DNA of 64,000 bases from Synechococcales cyanobacterium CNB (lineage in GTDB: Bacteria > Planctomycetota > Phycisphaerae > Phycisphaerales > UBA1924), in NCBI GenBank assembly GCA_030263455.1, contig SZOZ01000012.1:62001-126000 (forward strand), in the 5' to 3' direction. The notes beneath the pieces are model-generated. The model did not search any database. It was given only the letters and a program-made list of their open reading frames with translations, and was not told the origin of the DNA. The position numbers and the translations under genes were made by a program. Below, in pieces: positions 48,166-55,269 of the stretch; positions within the stretch are counted from its first letter, which is position 1, and each line of letters opens with the position of its first letter.

Positions 48166-48942
48166 ATGCTCTCCCGCCACGACCTCTACGAACTCTGCGT
48201 CCAGTCGCCGCGCCACGCGGTGCCGCTGCTGCGCGTGGTGCATGGGGGCGAGCCGCGGGTGCTGGGCGAGGACTTCGCCGGCACGGCCGCGCTCTCGCAC
48301 CTGTGGGTCGAGTGGGTCGAGGGCGGGCGCGCGATCGCCGTGGACCTCGACCCTGAGACGCTGCGCGTGCGGCCGGACGATCCGCGGGTGCTGAAACTCG
48401 TCGGCGACGTGCGCACGGCGACTCGCCCGGCCGAGCACGACGCCGACGTCATCTTCGTCGGCAACTTCTCGATCGGAGAACTGCACACGCGCGACGAACT
48501 GCTGGAGTACCTGCAGCACGCCCGCTCACGCCTGCGGCCCGGCGGAGTATTCGTCTGCGACACCTACGGCGGTGAGACGGCCTTCCTCGTCGGCAGCGTG
48601 GAACGCGACCACTGGACCGAGGACGGCCGGCGCGTACGCTACACCTGGGAGCAGCGCGAGGCCGACCCCCTGACCGGGATGGTCGTCAACGCCCTGCACT
48701 TCCGCGTGGACCGGGGCGGCGAGGTCGAGCAGACCATGCACGACGCCTTCATCTACCGGTGGCGGCTGTGGAGCGTCCCCGAACTTCGCGACGCGATGCG
48801 CGAGGCGGGCTTTGCGAGCACCGAGGTCCACGACCACGTCCCCGACGCCGTGGACGACGACGGCAACGTCTACGCGACGCCCATCCGGAGCGGCGACGAG
48901 GTGGACGCGAGTTTCATCGTGCTGGTCGTGGGACGAACGTAA
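48166..48942 (+). CDS. SAM-dependent methyltransferase, class I
   Basis: The 258-residue cytoplasmic protein has motif I as VLGEDFAGTAALSHLW, an acidic strand AIAVDLDPETLRV, VIFVGNFSIGELHTRDELLE (motif IV region) and LRPGGVFVCDTYGG (motif VI). The N-terminus ELCVQSPRHAVPLLRVVHGG resembles SAM enzymes of unknown substrate. The ATG at 48166 is the first after a GTCCA-type repeat (48130-48162) that itself carries in-frame ATGs, so the start is not certain. It ends next to the rnpB region. Confidence 0.82.
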   Translation: MLSRHDLYELCVQSPRHAVPLLRVVHGGEPRVLGEDFAGTAALSHLWVEWVEGGRAIAVDLDPETLRVRPDDPRVLKLVGDVRTATRPAEHDADVIFVGNFSIGELHTRDELLEYLQHARSRLRPGGVFVCDTYGGETAFLVGSVERDHWTEDGRRVRYTWEQREADPLTGMVVNALHFRVDRGGEVEQTMHDAFIYRWRLWSVPELRDAMREAGFASTEVHDHVPDAVDDDGNVYATPIRSGDEVDASFIVLVVGRT

Positions 48943-48944
48943 CA

Positions 48945-49016
48945 GAGCACGACGCGCAAGCGAGTGCCCACTCCCGTACTACTCCGGGCGCCGGCACTCG
49001 CTTGCGCTTCGTGCTC
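48945..49016. repeat. Long imperfect inverted repeat behind the methyltransferase
   Basis: Arms 48945-48968 and 48993-49016 pair over about 24 bases (GAGCACGA-CGCAAGCGAGTGCC type) with few mismatches and a 24-base loop. It lies just after the methyltransferase stop and may act as a terminator without a U-run, or be a mobile palindrome. Confidence 0.7.
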
Positions 49017-49050
49017 CGTCGCGCTTCGCGCTCCGTTCCGGCGCTGCGAC

Positions 49051-49087
49051 AAAAAGGCCGCGGGCCTCCGCTCTCGCAGAGGCCCGC
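49051..49087 (-). terminator. rnpB terminator
   Basis: On the minus strand, GCGGGCCTC (49087-49079) pairs with GAGGCCCGC (49068-49060) around a 10-base loop, followed by GGCC and TTTTT (49055-49051). It lies directly after the 3' end of RNase P RNA. Confidence 0.8.
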
Positions 49088-49099
49088 GCCAACCGGTCC

Positions 49100-49541
49100 G
49101 GCGTGGCTGGTAAGCCGAGTTCTGTGCCCGTCGGCGGTTCGCGCGTGCCTTGACGGGGGCTTGTGCGCGCCTGCCGCGGGCCGCGGCCATTTCTCTTGCC
49201 GCGCCGTTGCCGACGCGGTCCGGGCCAGATGGCCCGAGCGCCCGACCCGTCCCCTGCCGCCCGAGCCGGGCGTCCCCTCGCGGGGCGGGAACTGCTTGGG
49301 CTTGCACGCGGTGGGGTTTGCCGTGCCCCGGGCGTCGCCGTCCGGGCGGTGCGCTCTTACCGCACCGTTTCACCCTTGCCTGTGCCGGATCAAAACCCGG
49401 CCATCGGCGGTCTGTTCTCTGTGGCACTGTCCCTCGCCCCGGACCGTGGGGCGGGTGGGTGTTGCCCACCACCGTGCTCTGCAGTGCTCGGACTTTCCTC
49501 GGACGCGCCTCCCGGCGGGTCCGCGGCCGCGTTGCCACGCT
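49100..49541 (-). ncRNA. rnpB: RNase P RNA, bacterial class A
   Basis: The ribozyme that cuts tRNA 5' leaders. On the minus strand, conserved blocks appear in order: GAGGAAAGTCCGAGC (CR-I, about 49510), ACAGAGAACAGACCGCC, AAGGGTGAAACGGTGCGGTA then AGAGCGCACCG (CR-II/III), GCAAACCCC, GGCAAGAGAAATGGC, and the 3' block CAGAACTCGGCTTACC. Helix P1 is formed by GCGTGGC at 49540-49534 and GCCACGC at 49107-49101, which fixes both ends within a few bases. Both strands were checked; reading frames across it are accidental. Confidence 0.95.
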
Positions 49542-49548
49542 TGCAAGG

Positions 49549-49554
49549 ATTGTA
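49549..49554 (-). promoter_or_regulatory. -10 element of the rnpB promoter
   Basis: TACAAT on the minus strand lies about seven bases before the mapped P1 5' end. No good -35 was found at 17 bp. Confidence 0.5.
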
Positions 49555-49596
49555 CGCCGCACGGTTCGCCGCCGCGTCCGGTACGATGCACGCGCC

Positions 49597-50622
49597 ATGG
49601 GCGAACCTGCACGGGTGGTGGCGTGGCTCGAGGAGCACCAGGCGTCGCTGGTGGGCCGCGTTGTCGAAGCGGCGGGGTTGCGGCTGGTCGGGGCCGGGTC
49701 GCCGGGGCGCGGGCGTGCCGGGGCCGCCGCGGCCGCGCTGGGCGTCGGCGCGCTCGACGACCTGCGGGCCGCGCTCGCGGAAGCCGACTGCGACCTCGTC
49801 CTGCTGGCGTCGCCCGGTGAGTTCGGGGCCTCGTCCGCGGACCTCGCCCCACTCGTCGCAGCCCGCTCGCGCGGCGTGCGCATCGCCTCGCTCGAACCCA
49901 TCCCTGCGACGGCCATCGAACTGGCGGGGGGAGGCTGGACCGGCGGCAACCCGAGGCCGATCGACGCCGTTCGGTTCTGCCCGCTGGCCCGCTCGTCGCG
50001 TTCCTTCCGCGACGCGGCGGAAGTGCTCCAGATGTTCGGCCCCGTGCGCACGCTCGCGGTCGAAACCTGCTGCACGCCGGCGGAGGGGTCGCTCGGCGCG
50101 CGCCTCTTCGCGGCCATGGAACTGGTGCACTGGCTGATGGGCGAGCCGGAGACGATCGACGCTGCCTTCGCCGGCCCGGCGCAGGGGCCGGGGGTACATG
50201 CCCTCCCTGGCGAGACCCTCCGTGACCTGCACGGCGACCTGACGGCCAACCTCCGCTACGCCGACGGGCGGGCGGCGTGCGTCCTCGCCAGCGACCAGAG
50301 CGGGCGATGGTCGCGCACCGCGACACTGCTGGGACCGAACGGGCGGCTGCGCGTCTTCGAGGACGGGTTCGAGTGGGTCAGCCGAGCGGGTGAGAAGGTC
50401 GATCAGGCGCGGCGAACCAAGAAACGCGGCTCTGAGCCGACCCCGCACGCGGTGGAGGCGATCGCGGAAAGCCTATCGAGGCTGATCGACCCGTCGGCTG
50501 GCGACGATGCGCCGCTCGACCACGAGTCGCTCCTGTGCATGAGCCAGGCCGCGCTGCTGAGCGCGCGCACGGCCAACGGCGAAAGCCCGGCGACCATCCG
50601 GCGAATGGTGTCGGTGCAGTAG
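49597..50622 (+). CDS. Gfo/Idh/MocA-like protein, function unknown
   Basis: The 341-residue protein has a Rossmann-like N-terminus without a canonical GxGxxG (VGAGSPGRGRAGAAAAALGV), then LAEADCDLVLLASPGEF and VRIASLEPIPATAIEL, the pattern of a nucleotide-binding dehydrogenase fold: a weak match to Gfo/Idh/MocA oxidoreductases. The second half (LGARLFAAMELVHWLMGEPE, then ANLRYADGRAACVLASDQSG) fits the beta-sheet domain of that family. The catalytic EKP motif is replaced by SLEPIP, so it may be inactive or divergent. The ATG at 49597 lies 56 bp from rnpB on the opposite strand. Confidence 0.65.
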   Translation: MGEPARVVAWLEEHQASLVGRVVEAAGLRLVGAGSPGRGRAGAAAAALGVGALDDLRAALAEADCDLVLLASPGEFGASSADLAPLVAARSRGVRIASLEPIPATAIELAGGGWTGGNPRPIDAVRFCPLARSSRSFRDAAEVLQMFGPVRTLAVETCCTPAEGSLGARLFAAMELVHWLMGEPETIDAAFAGPAQGPGVHALPGETLRDLHGDLTANLRYADGRAACVLASDQSGRWSRTATLLGPNGRLRVFEDGFEWVSRAGEKVDQARRTKKRGSEPTPHAVEAIAESLSRLIDPSAGDDAPLDHESLLCMSQAALLSARTANGESPATIRRMVSVQ

Positions 50623-50624
50623 AG

Positions 50625-52316
50625 TCAGACGAGGAGCGAACGGCCGGTCATCTCCGGCGGCTGCGCGAGACCCATCATGTCGAGCACAGTCGGCACGACG
50701 TCCGCGAGTCGTCCACGCTTCGCCCGTGCGGCCTCATCGAACCAGCCGGCGGGATCGGCGTCGCCGCGAAGCACGCGGGAACGGAACGACTCCCCCGCCA
50801 CGATGAGCGGCACGTCGTAGGTCGTGTGCGCGGTGTGGGGCGAGTCCGCGTCCGGATCCCACATCTGCTCAGCGTTGCCGTGATCGGCCGTCACGATGAG
50901 CGAGCCGCCGCGGGCCAGCGCAGCCTCGACGATCGCGCCCACGCACTCGTCCACAACCTCGCACGCCCTTACCGCCGCTCCGAGGTTGCCCGTGTGACCC
51001 ACCATGTCCCCGTTGGCGAAGTTGACGACGATGAACGGCTCGCAGTCGATCGCGGCAAGGCGACGCAACACGGCGTCACGTACGCCGAAGGCAGACATCT
51101 CGGGACGCTGGTCGTATGTCTTCACGTCGGTCGGGCTTTGGATGATCTCGCGGCGTTCGCCCGGGAACGGCTCGTCGCGATAATCGTTGAAGAAGAATGT
51201 GACGTGCGGGTACTTCTCCGTCTCCGCGCAGCGGAACTGCGGCATGCCGAGCGAAGCCAGATACTCGCCCGCGACGTTCACCATGCGAGGCGGCTTGGGG
51301 AAGGCGACCTTCGCGTGCCGAGCGAGCGCCTCGGAATAGGCGGTCATCATCACGAAGTCAGTGTCGAGGCGCGGGCCGCGAGCGAAACCTCGAACGCCGG
51401 TGTCAGGCGAGGGCTTGACGGCGCGCCATTCGTCCTCTGGGAGAACGAACGCACTGACGAGCTCGCGCGGGCGGTCGCCGCGGTAGTTGTAGAAGATCAC
51501 GGCGTCGTCAGCGGTGATGCGAGAGCCGCACAGAGTCTCGGGCGACTCCCCCACCATCGTCGGAGGGACGAACTCGTCGCCGAGTTGCTTGGGAGCTTCG
51601 GGACCGTCGTAGGCGGCACGGACGGCCTCGGCGGCGGAGCGCGCGGTGCGGACTCCCTGCGCCGCGGCGTTCCTGCCCGTCAGACACGCCCAAGCCCGGT
51701 GCACGCGCTCCCAGCGGTGGTCGCGGTCCATCGCCCAGAATCGGCCGATGACCGAGGCGATCCTGCCGACACCGTGCCGCCGGAGGCTCTCCTCGACGCG
51801 CGCGACGAACGCCGCGCCCGTGTACGGCCCCGTGTCGCGTCCATCCGTAAAGAGATGCACGAAGACCCGGTCGTGGCCGAGCCTGGCACAGATCGCTAGC
51901 AGGGCGTCGAGGTGTTCGAGCAGGCCGTGCACGCCGGCATCGGAGCAGATGCCCATGAGATGAACGGCGCGCCCTCGCTGCTTCGCGCCGCGCACCGCCC
52001 CGGCGATCACGGCGTTGGTTTCCAGGCCGGCGCGGCAGGCCTTGGTGATCCGCACGGCCTCCTGGTCCACGATGCGCCCCGCGCCGATGTTCTGGTGCCC
52101 GACTTCGCTGTTGCCCATCGTGCCTTCGGGCAGACCGACGTCCTCGCCGCTGGTCTTGATAAGCGTGTTGGGCCACTGCGACATCAGGCGGTCGGCGACA
52201 GGCGTTCGTGCCAGGTGAACGGCATTGAAGGGGCCGTGCGACGGGTTGGGGTTCGTGCCCCAGCCGTCGCGGATCACGAGAACGAGGGGGGTGTTGCGTG
52301 GAAGTCGGCTCTGCAT
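50625..52316 (-). CDS. gpmI: 2,3-bisphosphoglycerate-independent phosphoglycerate mutase
   Basis: GpmI interconverts 3- and 2-phosphoglycerate with two metal ions. The 563-residue protein has LVIRDGWGTNPNPSHGPFNA, the phosphorylated S70 in EGTMGNSEVGHQNIGAGRIV, FTDGRDTGPYTG, FWAMDRDHRWERV, YNYRGDRPRELV, VVNFANGDMVGHTGNL and LIVTADHGNAEQMWDP, all metal- or substrate-binding blocks. Length is slightly above the usual 510-550. The ATG at 52316 was chosen; the frame extends 25 codons further. Its stop lies 2 bp from the convergent Gfo-like gene. Confidence 0.95.
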   Translation of the reverse strand: MQSRLPRNTPLVLVIRDGWGTNPNPSHGPFNAVHLARTPVADRLMSQWPNTLIKTSGEDVGLPEGTMGNSEVGHQNIGAGRIVDQEAVRITKACRAGLETNAVIAGAVRGAKQRGRAVHLMGICSDAGVHGLLEHLDALLAICARLGHDRVFVHLFTDGRDTGPYTGAAFVARVEESLRRHGVGRIASVIGRFWAMDRDHRWERVHRAWACLTGRNAAAQGVRTARSAAEAVRAAYDGPEAPKQLGDEFVPPTMVGESPETLCGSRITADDAVIFYNYRGDRPRELVSAFVLPEDEWRAVKPSPDTGVRGFARGPRLDTDFVMMTAYSEALARHAKVAFPKPPRMVNVAGEYLASLGMPQFRCAETEKYPHVTFFFNDYRDEPFPGERREIIQSPTDVKTYDQRPEMSAFGVRDAVLRRLAAIDCEPFIVVNFANGDMVGHTGNLGAAVRACEVVDECVGAIVEAALARGGSLIVTADHGNAEQMWDPDADSPHTAHTTYDVPLIVAGESFRSRVLRGDADPAGWFDEAARAKRGRLADVVPTVLDMMGLAQPPEMTGRSLLV

Positions 52317-52387
52317 GCCGGAGTCTACGGATGCAGACCGCGCTCGTTCGGAACTGAACGAACGAAAACGGAACCCCTGCCCGTCGT

Positions 52388-53197
52388 TCACGGCTCCCAG
52401 TCGGGGTCGTCCTTGCGGGCAGCCGTGTCGGACCAGCGCCGGCGGTCGGTGAGTTCGCGCGGCTCGATGCGCTCCGCGTGCCCGTCGAAGAGCGCGGCAA
52501 CGACGCGATTGTTGTAGCGTGCGTCGAGATGCCCGAACGTCTGCGGCTTCGCGGCGGATGAATAGATTGCGCCGAGTGGTGGCGGCTCAATGCGGTGGAA
52601 GCCGGGAACTACAGCGTCACCCGCACCCGGCCCTCTCGCGGAAGCGAACACGAGGAGACGCTCCGGACGCAAAGGTTGATCGCTTCGGCGAACGGGGTTC
52701 GTTGCGCGAAACACCTGCGGCGTGTCGGCGTAGTTGCCCCCGACGTGCTGGACGTTCAGGCCGAACGAGGGATAGACGCTCATGCGGTACGCCCACTCGA
52801 AGTGGCCGTTGTCCATCGCCTGGATTCTGGCGCGGTCGCGTGCGAACTCCGCCTCCTCGCCGACGATGGTCGTTCCGAGCATGGCATGATCGAACCACGG
52901 GGCGAGCCGGTAGACCCACCGCTGGGCGATGAGTGCGCCCCACTCGTTGCCGTATTCGTCTGTCACGCGGGCGTCGGTCGTGATGGGGAGATAGCCGGGG
53001 ATCAGTTCGCCGCGGTGGTCATTGGCGTAGAGCGTCCACGCGGCGGCGAGCGAGCGCGAGGCGACGGCGGAGCGGAGGGCGCGAGCCTCGTCCCGCGCGC
53101 GGGCGAGGCCGGGCAGCAGCAGCCCGAGCAGCACCGCCACCACGGCGATCACGATGAGCAGTTCGACGAGGGAGAACCCGCGCCGTCCGGCCGCCAC
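52388..53197 (-). CDS. Type II secretion-like pseudopilin with prepilin N-terminus
   Basis: The 269-residue protein begins MAAGRRGFSLVELLIVIAVV, then AVLLGLLLPGLARARDEARA, the prepilin peptidase site (G|FSLVE) and hydrophobic N-terminal helix of type IV pilin-like proteins. The C-terminal domain (WAYRMSVYPSFGLNVQHVGG, later GHLDARYNNRVVAALFDGHA) is of the sort found after this helix in planctomycetes, which carry many such genes. The start is a GTG with AGGTGTCC-like sequence before it. It lies between gpmI and a dockerin-type gene on the same strand. Confidence 0.88.
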   Translation of the reverse strand: MAAGRRGFSLVELLIVIAVVAVLLGLLLPGLARARDEARALRSAVASRSLAAAWTLYANDHRGELIPGYLPITTDARVTDEYGNEWGALIAQRWVYRLAPWFDHAMLGTTIVGEEAEFARDRARIQAMDNGHFEWAYRMSVYPSFGLNVQHVGGNYADTPQVFRATNPVRRSDQPLRPERLLVFASARGPGAGDAVVPGFHRIEPPPLGAIYSSAAKPQTFGHLDARYNNRVVAALFDGHAERIEPRELTDRRRWSDTAARKDDPDWEP

Positions 53198-53211
53198 AGG
53201 ACACCTCCGGC

Positions 53212-53955
53212 TCAGCAGCCCGCTACGAAGGCGTTGAGGAAGGCAACGAAGTCGAGGGTGTTCACCACTGTGTCGCCGTTGAAGTCCGCCGAGGTGTCCT
53301 GAGCGACGAAGGCGTTGAGAAAGGCGACGAAGTCGAGGGTGTTCACCACCGTGTCGCCGTTGAAGTCGGCGGGGCAGGCGTCCGCGCGGGCGAAGGTGTC
53401 TACGGCGATGCGGTCGATCGCCGCGTGGGCCTCGGCTGTGGCGAATGATGCGACGTATACGCTCTCGTTGCCGTCGAGCTCGAAGCGGAAGAGCGAGTCC
53501 ACGAGCCAGCCGAACTCGCCCATGCTCTGCCGAAAGAGCTCGACGTGCTCGACCGGAGGCACGCCCCAGACGTTGACCGAGCCGTAGTCGAGTTCGTTCC
53601 CCTGCGTGCGAACCTGGAGGATGAGCGTCGTGGCGCCGATCGCGTAGCCGTAGTTGGGAATCACAACCTCGAGCGCGATGGGTCCGACAAACGAGTAGAA
53701 GTTGCCCGACGACGTGATGATGGCCAGGCCGGTGGTGTCGTAGACGTCAGGTGTTGCCCAGCCGCCCGGCAGGGGCGAGGGAAACTGGCCGACATCGGGC
53801 AGGTTCCCGCCGCTCGGGTTGGTGAAAACGTCCCACTCGAACCAAGCCGAATGGGCGTCCCCGCGCGACCAGCCGTAGGAATCCGGCTCGACGAACTGGG
53901 CGTGCACAAACGATGCACAGGCCAGCACCACGGCGGGCGAAAGCAGCAGTCGCAT
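53212..53955 (-). CDS. Secreted protein with two C-terminal dockerin-type repeats
   Basis: The 247-residue precursor has a signal peptide (MRLLLSPAVVLACASFVHAQ). The middle (LAIITSSGNFYSFVGPIALE, YAIGATTLILQVRTQGNELD) reads as a beta-sandwich without a recognised name. Two identical motifs DFNGDTVVNTLDFVAFLNAF end the protein, separated by VAQDTSA, and the last residues are VAGC. The DNA for these repeats is nearly identical to that at 43312-43475. It shares a minus-strand run with the pseudopilin 14 bp downstream. A promoter with good boxes lies at 54038-54066. Confidence 0.82.
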   Translation of the reverse strand: MRLLLSPAVVLACASFVHAQFVEPDSYGWSRGDAHSAWFEWDVFTNPSGGNLPDVGQFPSPLPGGWATPDVYDTTGLAIITSSGNFYSFVGPIALEVVIPNYGYAIGATTLILQVRTQGNELDYGSVNVWGVPPVEHVELFRQSMGEFGWLVDSLFRFELDGNESVYVASFATAEAHAAIDRIAVDTFARADACPADFNGDTVVNTLDFVAFLNAFVAQDTSADFNGDTVVNTLDFVAFLNAFVAGC

Positions 53956-54037
53956 GTCAGACCTCCCGGAGACCAGAGACGAGGATGGATCGAAACGACA
54001 ACCCAATCGTCAATCCTGTTTGACAGTATTTGTTGCT

Positions 54038-54066
54038 ATTTTACAGCAGTTGCGACTGAAACTCAA
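54038..54066 (-). promoter_or_regulatory. Sigma70-type promoter TTGAGT-N17-TAAAAT
   Basis: On the minus strand, TTGAGT (54066-54061) and TAAAAT (54043-54038) are exactly 17 bp apart in one of the few AT-rich patches of the window. It would start transcription near 54031, about 75 nt before the ATG at 53955. Confidence 0.65.
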
Positions 54067-54220
54067 CTATATCTTCGACGAGTGTCAAAAAACCCAGAGA
54101 ATACCGGGGCATGCGGCATCCCGCGTACACTCCGCAAACTTTTGCCGGATCGAATGTTGCAGCCCAACCAGGTCGTTCGCCGACCGCGGTCGAGGTTCGC
54201 ATCTGGAAATCGAGATCGCG

Positions 54221-55030
54221 TCAGCGCGGCGCTGCAAGCCCGAACTGCGTGACCCCGATGGCCCACGGAACAGCTTCGAACTCGATGTGCAGATGGCTGG
54301 GTTCGAAGAACGTGCCGGGCAGTTCGAGCCGCCACGGGTCCGACTGGTGCCGGAGCAGGCGGTAGGCGAAACGCACGCGCATCGTGACAGAACCATCCGG
54401 CTCGACGACCAGACGGGTTACGGCATCAGGGCTGGAGGCGGCATTGAGCACGCCGAATCGGCCTCGCGTCCGAGGGATGGAACCGCCCAGGTCGTCGGTG
54501 AGGCTGGCGAGGTTGTACATGTCGGCCTGATCGGTCGGCAGGCCGCAGGCGAGGATGTCGTCCGTGTTGTACTTGAGGTGCTGAAGAAGGGAATCGGGCC
54601 TCGGAAGCCCCGGAGAGATGAAGGCGATGTTGCGCAGTTCGACTTCGACGAACGAGCCGTAGGCGATATCGTGGAACATCAGCCGCTGATCGTCTTCCTT
54701 GTCGAGTCCGACCCGGATGATGATGCCGTCCGGGTGACCGACACCCTTGTCCAGACGAGTCCCCCCGACAGCGACGAAGGCCCGCAGGTTGCCGCCGATG
54801 GGGACTCGCTCGGCCGGAGCGGCGTAGGGCAAGTCGGCCTCGTACTCGACGACCTTCCCGGAGTTCGTCGTCCAGGATACGGAGAGGTGCGGAACACGCT
54901 CATCATCCACAAGGAACATCGAGAAAACCGCGGGCGACATACCCGAAGAAGCCGGAACGGACGCTTGCCCGAGGCTCGCGGTTGCCATCGCGGCGGTGAC
55001 CAGCATGGGGATGATTACCCTTGGAATCAT
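54221..55030 (-). CDS. Secreted protein of unknown function
   Basis: The 269-residue precursor has a signal peptide (MIPRVIIPMLVTAAMATASL, cleavage near GQA). The mature part contains FSMFLVDDERVPHLSVSWTT, VAVGGTRLDKGVGHPDGIII, RLMFHDIAYGSFVEVELRNI and SVTMRVRFAYRLLRHQSDPW, a strand-rich sequence without known domain. It lacks the dockerin-type ending of its neighbours. The ATG at 55030 is used; the frame extends 26 codons with poor composition. Confidence 0.72.
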   Translation of the reverse strand: MIPRVIIPMLVTAAMATASLGQASVPASSGMSPAVFSMFLVDDERVPHLSVSWTTNSGKVVEYEADLPYAAPAERVPIGGNLRAFVAVGGTRLDKGVGHPDGIIIRVGLDKEDDQRLMFHDIAYGSFVEVELRNIAFISPGLPRPDSLLQHLKYNTDDILACGLPTDQADMYNLASLTDDLGGSIPRTRGRFGVLNAASSPDAVTRLVVEPDGSVTMRVRFAYRLLRHQSDPWRLELPGTFFEPSHLHIEFEAVPWAIGVTQFGLAAPR

Positions 55031-55269
55031 GCCTCGAAGCCTCTCATCAGGATTCGCTTCAGCAAGCAGAACGGTTCGGCGTTGCCTGGGAAGGGAACCG
55101 GGGAGCATCCCGGTGCATCATAACAGCGTACCGGCGTGAGTTGAGCGTTGCGTTTCGATGATCGCCGATGTAGCCTGAACGGGGCCGGGGGTCAACGGGC
55201 CGCAGCCCGTCCGATAGGCATGAACCGGGCAATAGGGGCTGCCGAGCGCGACCCCGAGGGAGTTTTCGA

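Noticed and set aside
46267-48519. 750-codon minus-strand frame
   Set aside because: Antisense to the ABC permease and methyltransferase; no domain, shadow composition.
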